Of a DNA stretch of 44,967 bases, positions 40,166 through 44,967 are shown in pieces. Below the pieces are notes generated by a model, which was not told the origin of the DNA, did not search any database, and was given only the letters and a program-made list of their open reading frames with translations. Within the stretch, counting starts at the first letter, position 1, and every line of letters starts with the position of its first letter. Source of the DNA: Pseudomonadota bacterium (GTDB taxonomy: Bacteria; Pseudomonadota; Gammaproteobacteria; Steroidobacterales; Steroidobacteraceae); the NCBI GenBank assembly GCA_021807675.1, contig JAKBCR010000011.1:1-44967 (forward strand), given 5' to 3'. Made by a program: the position numbers and the translations under genes.

Positions 40166-41515
40166 CTACAGCGGGCTGACGCCTGCGACGCCCATGTACT
40201 TGGCGAGATTGCGCTGAAAATTGCTGACGGTGCGCTCCTGCTTCGGATTCGGCAGCGCACCCTGGAAGCCCCGCGATCTCATCCCGCGCTGAACCTCGCT
40301 CATGTTCGCGAAGTCCTGAACCAGCACCGAGCGCCACTTCTCGACGTCCGTCGGTTCCGCGTAGACCCACTCCGTCTTCGGCTCCTGCCCGGACGGAAAG
40401 CGCTCGAGAACATAGGCCTCGAAGATGCACCGATTGGGATCAGGGCCATGCGGGCGCGCCCGGTAGCAGAGGGCGAACGTCAAGCCAATCCCGATGCTGA
40501 GGTTCGGAAAGATATGACAGGAGTTGCCGCATTTTGCGAGATGCGCCGGACTGATGCTCGGCCAGATCACGCCGCGCGCCGCATCGTCGCGCCGTGCGGA
40601 TTCCAGCCAGTGCCGGGTCACTTCGCCCGCCGGCGTGCCCTGAGGAAGCTCCTCCGCAAGCCGGGCGGCCGCATTCACGATCGTCTCAGTCGTCGTCGCA
40701 TTCACCGTGCGATAGATCTCCTCCTGCATCCTGGCGATGGAGACACGGGGATCATCACCCCTGCCCGCGCGGAAATATGTCTTGCTCTCCTGCGTCTGCA
40801 GACTCCGGTTCCGCTCCTCGAAACCCTTGTGGCTGTGTAATCCGTCCGCCTCGCTCCAGGTGTAGAACTCGGCGTATTTCAGCAGCTGGGGATGAGTGCC
40901 CTCGACATGGTAAGCCTCGATGAAGGCCTCGATGGCGACCTTCCAGTTGCAGTCGAAATAGCACCACTGCCGCCAACGGTAGCGCATCTTGTCCATCTCG
41001 AAGGGATCGAGCATGCCGGCAAGCGGCTCGAGGTACTGCCGCAGGGGCACGCAATCGGGGTCCATGTTGACCCAAACCCAGCCGCCCCAGGTGTCGACCC
41101 GGACCGGCTGCAGTCTCAGGCGCTCGGACTGGAGCCTGCCGCCCCAGTCCTCCTTGTCCAGCACCCGGATGTTCTCCCCTGTCAGGTCGTACTGCCAGGC
41201 GTGGTAACGGCAATGAAAATGTGTCACATGGCCGCAGCCGTCGACCAGCCGACGGCCACGATGCGCGCAAACATTGTAGAAGGCGCGAATCTCTTCAGGC
41301 CCGCTGCGGACGATGAGAATGGTGTCGTCCATGATGTCATACGTGACGTAATCCCCGACTTCCGCGATCTCCTCAACCCGACACGCATGTTGCCATACCT
41401 TCGGCCAGAGCTTGTCGCCTTCGGCACGGGCGTACGCCTCGGAGACGAACGGCTCCGCGCCGTATGTGACCGGTTGAGACAGCGCTTCATCGAGACCGTC
41501 GGCCGATTGCGGCAT
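40166..41515 (-). CDS. Rieske non-heme iron oxygenase, alpha subunit (RO3)
   Basis: A 449-residue Rieske oxygenase alpha subunit, closely similar to RO1 along its whole length (WQHACRVEEI, FYNVCAHRGRRL, HCRYHAWQYDL, YHVEGTHPQ). Cluster ligands are Cys83, His85, Cys102 and His105; the iron ligands are His203 and His208, and Glu200 bridges. An AGGAG site lies before the ATG. It is transcribed after the AraC regulator gene with a 21-base gap, so its expression is probably tied to that regulator. No beta subunit or redox partner gene is nearby. RO1 and RO3 probably arose by duplication and act on related substrates. Confidence 0.95.
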   Translation of the reverse strand: MPQSADGLDEALSQPVTYGAEPFVSEAYARAEGDKLWPKVWQHACRVEEIAEVGDYVTYDIMDDTILIVRSGPEEIRAFYNVCAHRGRRLVDGCGHVTHFHCRYHAWQYDLTGENIRVLDKEDWGGRLQSERLRLQPVRVDTWGGWVWVNMDPDCVPLRQYLEPLAGMLDPFEMDKMRYRWRQWCYFDCNWKVAIEAFIEAYHVEGTHPQLLKYAEFYTWSEADGLHSHKGFEERNRSLQTQESKTYFRAGRGDDPRVSIARMQEEIYRTVNATTTETIVNAAARLAEELPQGTPAGEVTRHWLESARRDDAARGVIWPSISPAHLAKCGNSCHIFPNLSIGIGLTFALCYRARPHGPDPNRCIFEAYVLERFPSGQEPKTEWVYAEPTDVEKWRSVLVQDFANMSEVQRGMRSRGFQGALPNPKQERTVSNFQRNLAKYMGVAGVSPL

Positions 41516-41536
41516 GTCTTGCTCCTGTGGCTTTCT

Positions 41537-42733
41537 CTAGCGGGCGCGACCCGCCGCTGCCCATGTATCCGCTGACGAGGCGGCTCCCCCGGATTTCAGC
41601 TCGCGAGAGAGTGGTTTCAATCGACGCCGGCTTCCGGCCTCCCCGCCATCACGCGCATCGCGCGAAGGGTCAACGCACGCGGCGGCCTTCGCCCTGAGCT
41701 GGCGTGGCGAAACGCGAAACCATCGATAACAGCTGCGTGTGAGAACCGACGCTTCCGAATAGCCGAGTTTCTCGGCCACGAGCCCGAGCGGCATGTCGAG
41801 CCGCAGGATATAGCGACCCGCCAGCTCGCGCCGGACCTCGTCCTTGACGCCGTCGAAGGAAGCGCCCTCGTCTCTGAGCCGACGCTGGAGTGTGCGGGGA
41901 TGTAAATGTAGCGTCGACGCCACCTGCTCACATGTGCACTCCTTGCGTCCGATCGACTGCTGAATGAGCTCGCGGACTCGTGCCGTGAACGCAGCCTCCC
42001 GGCGGGGGTATTGAGCCTCGATGTAGGAGGCCGCCATCTCGTAAGCCCAGCTGTCCGGCTCGGCCACCGGGCAGCGGAGGTCCTCCTCGCCGAATACGAT
42101 TCCATCCGCGCTCTGTCCGAAGCTCACGTCACATCCGAAGGCCGCCCGGTATGTGTCGAGGGCAGACAGCGGCTCGTGCCTGAAGAGGATCCCGCGCGCG
42201 CGGGCCCCTCCCCCTGATATTTTCAGGACATTCCTGCTGCCGAGCAGGAGCGCATACTCGACCATCTGACGCGTGTCGAGGGTGTCGTGCGGAAGGATGT
42301 CGACTCTGAGAAGTCGCCGATCCGTGGGAAAAGGCTCCATACTCGCCCGAGTCGCCAGGCTGTAGGCGTGGGTGTGATCGGTGCAATAGCGGATCGCCTC
42401 TCCCACCGTTGCGCAATTCCTGAGCACGACCGCTACCGGGCCGAGCGCCCTGTGGCTGTCCTGCAGCGCAGCGAGCCGCAGTCCGAAATCGCGGCACGCA
42501 AGATTCTGCGCGGCCGCCCGCACCAGCTCGACCACGGACCGATACTCGATGGTGGAGCGCTCATCTGCCGGCGGCATCGAAGCGAGCGCCGCGCAGCGCA
42601 GGAGCGCATCCGGATCTCCCCCCAGCCGCCGCACCAGATCGGAAAAACAATGTAGGACTTCGGCGCTTACCGTCTCGAACGCCGCCCCTGGCCGCGTGGA
42701 GGGTCGCGCGCCTGTCTTTCTCCGCATCGCCAT
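41537..42733 (-). CDS. AraC-family transcriptional regulator (OruR/ArgR-like)
   Basis: A 398-residue AraC-type regulator. The N-terminal domain (residues 25-215; SAEVLHCFSDLVRRLGGDP, GLRLAALQDSHRALGPVAVVLRNCATV) matches the arabinose-binding-like domain of the group that includes OruR and VirF-like activators. The C-terminal DNA-binding domain has two HTH motifs (TCEQVASTLHLHPRTLQRRLRDEGASF and GLVAEKLGYSEASVLTRSCYRWF). A longer than usual basic tail of about 45 residues follows. It lies 21 bases upstream of RO3 in the same direction, suggesting it activates RO3 and perhaps RO1. No ligand can be deduced. Confidence 0.9.
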   Translation of the reverse strand: MAMRRKTGARPSTRPGAAFETVSAEVLHCFSDLVRRLGGDPDALLRCAALASMPPADERSTIEYRSVVELVRAAAQNLACRDFGLRLAALQDSHRALGPVAVVLRNCATVGEAIRYCTDHTHAYSLATRASMEPFPTDRRLLRVDILPHDTLDTRQMVEYALLLGSRNVLKISGGGARARGILFRHEPLSALDTYRAAFGCDVSFGQSADGIVFGEEDLRCPVAEPDSWAYEMAASYIEAQYPRREAAFTARVRELIQQSIGRKECTCEQVASTLHLHPRTLQRRLRDEGASFDGVKDEVRRELAGRYILRLDMPLGLVAEKLGYSEASVLTRSCYRWFRVSPRQLRAKAAACVDPSRDARDGGEAGSRRRLKPLSRELKSGGAASSADTWAAAGRAR

Positions 42734-42895
42734 GAAGCCCCCAGAGGTCTTCGCGTGTGGTCCTCGACCCCGGAGCCGCGCGTACGATGCATATCGATCA
42801 CGCGCCCCGCGTGAGTTGGAGTATACAGCCCTGCCACCGGGCAGATCACTTGTCCGGACAAATCAGGGCCGTGCGCGAATTGGCGGTGCTTGCGC

Positions 42896-43690
42896 TCAGG
42901 ACTTGGGCGGTCCCGCGCGCCGCAGACGGGCAACCACATCGTCCGGAACACGGCCGAAGAAATGACCGACGGTTCTCGGCTCGACTTCCGGCTTCATCCG
43001 CCAGTGCCGATCGAACTCCTCCCGCCTGTGAAACGGAAGCGGGCGCTCCTCGGCGAGGTGGCGCAACCGTCGCTCGTAGCGCTCGAGGATACCCGCGCGC
43101 GCGGCATCATCCACGTGTGTCACCGAATCGGCGATGAAGGGCTCGAGGATGTCGAAGCCGCAAAAGGCGAGCACGCCGTTTTGAACCGGCCAAAGATTGA
43201 CCTCCAGGAGCCCGTTGAGCCCGTCTGGCGCCATCATCTGCGGATAGGCCGACATGGTCGTGACAAGCATGGCGCGCTTGCCACAGAGGCCCCCGCGCTC
43301 GTACCACTTGCCCGCACCGAAGGCGAAGCCAGGCACGAACACCCGGTCGATCCATCCCTTCAATATCGCGGGAAGCGAGAACCAGTAAAGCGGGAATTGC
43401 AGGATCAGCAGGTCGCACCAGGAGACCTTGGCGATCTCGGCCGTGATATCGCTCGCGAGGCTCCCGGTCGCATACCCGTGGCGTTGCTCCGCGAAATAGT
43501 CGAGGCGATCCTCCTGCTCGCGGCTCTTGAAATCCGATGCCCGCGCGACCGGATCGAAGCTCATGGCGTAGAGATCGGAGATGCGCAGCTCATCGCCGAG
43601 CGACTCGAAGGTCCGCTTCGCCAGGCTCAACATCGCTCCATTGAAGGAGCGCGGCTCGGGATGCGCGTATACGATCAGAACTCTTGCCAT
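42896..43690 (-). CDS. NAD(P)H:quinone oxidoreductase (flavodoxin-like)
   Basis: A 264-residue flavodoxin-fold oxidoreductase of the NQO1/KefF-type family. RVLIVYAHPEPRSFNGAML at the N-terminus is the classical motif, followed by LLILQFPLYWFSLPAILKGWIDRVF and a catalytic-loop segment GKRAMLVTTMSAYP. Such enzymes reduce quinones with two electrons, protecting against or channelling quinoid intermediates of aromatic breakdown. ATG 43690 is preferred, since upstream in-frame sequence overlaps the carotenoid oxygenase gene without similarity. The start lies 16 bases inside the end of the upstream gene, so the two are coupled. Confidence 0.9.
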   Translation of the reverse strand: MARVLIVYAHPEPRSFNGAMLSLAKRTFESLGDELRISDLYAMSFDPVARASDFKSREQEDRLDYFAEQRHGYATGSLASDITAEIAKVSWCDLLILQFPLYWFSLPAILKGWIDRVFVPGFAFGAGKWYERGGLCGKRAMLVTTMSAYPQMMAPDGLNGLLEVNLWPVQNGVLAFCGFDILEPFIADSVTHVDDAARAGILERYERRLRHLAEERPLPFHRREEFDRHWRMKPEVEPRTVGHFFGRVPDDVVARLRRAGPPKS

Positions 43691-44967
43691 GTGCTGTCTC
43701 GCCGCTGACGTGGACGGCGCGCCGGTATCCAGCGGCCATGGAATTTCGGCGGCACCCGTTGCGGCAGCTTGACCCGCGCAATGGGGCCGTCCGCGAGGCA
43801 CCGAGACGGCGTGATCCAGAATTCCGATGTCAGATCGATCTCGTTCGTGACGAAGCCGACCAGGTAGCCGTCATCCTCTCCCGCGCCGCCCTCGCGAGCC
43901 GCGAAACTCGCCTCATAGCCGATATGCCCTCCTGGAAAGGGCAGATGCTCCCGTCTGCCGCTCAAGAGGTCGTACTTGAGCCAGCCGCACCCCTTCACCG
44001 TCGGCTCGGCTGCCCGAAGCTCGACCATGTAGCTGTAACGCGCGCCCGAGCAGATGTTGGCGTCGTTGACCCGCGGAAACTCGACGTGGACGTCGTCGAG
44101 CTGACGCTCGTGGACGATTCCTGTCTTGACGTTCACCCGCCACATATAAGGGCGCGCATCAAACCGATGCTCGCCATCTACGATGGGCCCATCGCTTCGA
44201 ATATGCCCACGGCGATCGATGCGTGTCGGATGCTGGATGCGGGCGCCGACCAGCACGAATTCATCACCCTCGTCCCACGCGCAGGAGACGTGCCACATGA
44301 AGCAGGGAGCAATCTCGAACCATCGCACCGGTGCGTCCGGGTCGCGGCGCTCGAGCAAACCGATGCGGGCGGGCGCCTCCGGCTCGAAAGTGAATCCGAT
44401 CGTATCGTGGCCCGGGCGCGTCAAGTCGATCATCAGGGGGAAATCGAATACGCAGAAGAAGCGCTCGCTGATCGCCATGTCGTGCTGCACACGGGGTCCT
44501 GGAAGGTCGACGGGCGTGTAGCGGGTCACGGTGCCGGAGTCCGCAGCGGCTCCCACGTGCAAGAAGGGGTGCCTGCGTGCCCATGACATGAAACACAGCT
44601 CCCCGCTGCGGGGATCGAGCTTGGCGTGCGAGGTCAGGCCACCCGCGAGAGTGCCCTGATAATCGAACGTGCCACGGGTGCGCAAGTCCGCGAGACCCAG
44701 CTCGACGGGCGCGCCCCCTTCCCACCAGAGCGCGAGAAGCCGGCCGGCGTGATAGACGAGATCGGTGTTGGCGACATTCTTGTGCCGCTTGCCGGCGCCC
44801 GGCTTCGCCATGGAACCGACATAGGTCGCCCGACCCGCCGTGAGGTCCTCCTCGAGTCCGCGCGTCGCGATCCAGCGGCTGCGGAAAGTTGCGCTCCCAT
44901 CCTCCAGCTGGACCCCGTGCACCATGCCGTCCCCATCGAACCAGGAATGGCCGCGATTCGGTACAAA
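43675..44967 (-). CDS. Carotenoid/lignostilbene cleavage oxygenase (5' end cut by window edge)
   Basis: At least 430 residues of a carotenoid-cleavage oxygenase-family protein; the reading frame stays open through the right edge, so the N-terminus is missing. The first visible residues, NRGHSWFDGDGMVHGVQLEDG, match the family start region. The four iron-binding histidines are seen as TSHAKLDP, QHDMAIS, MWHVSCAWDEG and KFHGRWIP, one per blade of the beta-propeller. The family splits alkene double bonds with O2: carotenoids, apocarotenoids, stilbenes or isoeugenol. It overlaps the quinone oxidoreductase gene by 16 bases. In this context a stilbene- or apocarotenoid-like intermediate is conceivable (inference). 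Confidence 0.92.
   Translation of the reverse strand, partial: FVPNRGHSWFDGDGMVHGVQLEDGSATFRSRWIATRGLEEDLTAGRATYVGSMAKPGAGKRHKNVANTDLVYHAGRLLALWWEGGAPVELGLADLRTRGTFDYQGTLAGGLTSHAKLDPRSGELCFMSWARRHPFLHVGAAADSGTVTRYTPVDLPGPRVQHDMAISERFFCVFDFPLMIDLTRPGHDTIGFTFEPEAPARIGLLERRDPDAPVRWFEIAPCFMWHVSCAWDEGDEFVLVGARIQHPTRIDRRGHIRSDGPIVDGEHRFDARPYMWRVNVKTGIVHERQLDDVHVEFPRVNDANICSGARYSYMVELRAAEPTVKGCGWLKYDLLSGRREHLPFPGGHIGYEASFAAREGGAGEDDGYLVGFVTNEIDLTSEFWITPSRCLADGPIARVKLPQRVPPKFHGRWIPARRPRQRRDSTWQEF

Noticed and set aside
1-44967. CRISPR array, tRNA or rRNA genes, prophage or integrase
   Set aside because: No regularly spaced direct repeats, no cloverleaf or rRNA-like sequence and no phage or recombinase proteins were seen.

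Overview
The window is high-GC Gram-negative chromosome. A TonB-dependent outer-membrane receptor shows an outer membrane, and the mix of Rieske oxygenases, KstD-like flavoproteins, SnoaL-like proteins and GntR/IclR/AraC regulators is typical of catabolic islands in Proteobacteria such as sphingomonads or Steroidobacter/Nevskiales-type gammaproteobacteria. I cannot fix the genus from sequence alone. I saw no rRNA, tRNA, CRISPR, intact transposase, integrase or replication origin. About 36 protein genes fill almost the whole window; the last one runs off the right edge.

Layout. (1) 0.27-2.9 kb, leftward: EthD-type protein, cytochrome P450, TauD/TfdA dioxygenase. (2) 3.3-4.4 kb, rightward: a fusion of a flavin reductase with a zinc-ribbon Nudix hydrolase. 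(3) 4.5-10.0 kb, leftward: two paralogous KstD-like FAD dehydrogenases separated by a SnoaL-like gene, followed by an SRPBCC protein and an SDR. (4) 10.7-13.1 kb, leftward operon: SDR with Phe at the catalytic Tyr position, two SnoaL-like proteins, AhpD/CMD-like protein; a Gfo/Idh/MocA oxidoreductase diverges to the right. (5) 14.5-23.5 kb: Rieske oxygenase 1 (leftward), then rightward HyuA/HyuB-like subunits, Rieske oxygenase 2 and a luciferase-like monooxygenase. (6) 24.0-26.9 kb: TonB receptor and a SnoaL-like protein. (7) 27-31.5 kb: MDR dehydrogenase diverging from a trimethylamine dehydrogenase/2,4-dienoyl-CoA reductase-like flavoprotein, a SnoaL-like protein and a nitroreductase. (8) 31.5-33.5 kb: divergent GntR(UTRA) and IclR regulators. 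(9) 33.5-38.4 kb: a tightly overlapping operon of a crotonase resembling ethylmalonyl-CoA decarboxylase, a split B12-dependent acyl-CoA mutase (large and small subunits), a class III CoA-transferase and a MeaB-type GTPase. (10) 38.4-45 kb: SnoaL-like protein, MFS permease, AraC regulator with Rieske oxygenase 3, NAD(P)H:quinone oxidoreductase, and a carotenoid/lignostilbene oxygenase cut by the window edge.

Reading of the whole: uptake (TonB receptor, MFS), oxygenation (three Rieske enzymes, P450, TauD, LLM monooxygenase, carotenoid-cleavage oxygenase), redox trimming (SDRs, KstD-like, MDR, enoate-reductase-like) and a CoA-level end module fit a dedicated pathway for a large, probably (poly)cyclic or terpenoid-like carbon source. 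The substrate cannot be read from sequence. The most unusual part is the B12 module. Its gene content mirrors the E. coli Sbm operon but is built from different subfamilies. The mutase keeps the Tyr/Arg pair of methylmalonyl-CoA mutases, yet has Gly where the conserved active-site His should be. Other notable items are a non-coding element repeated upstream of two genes, and a promoter/operator motif shared by Rieske 2 and the MDR gene.
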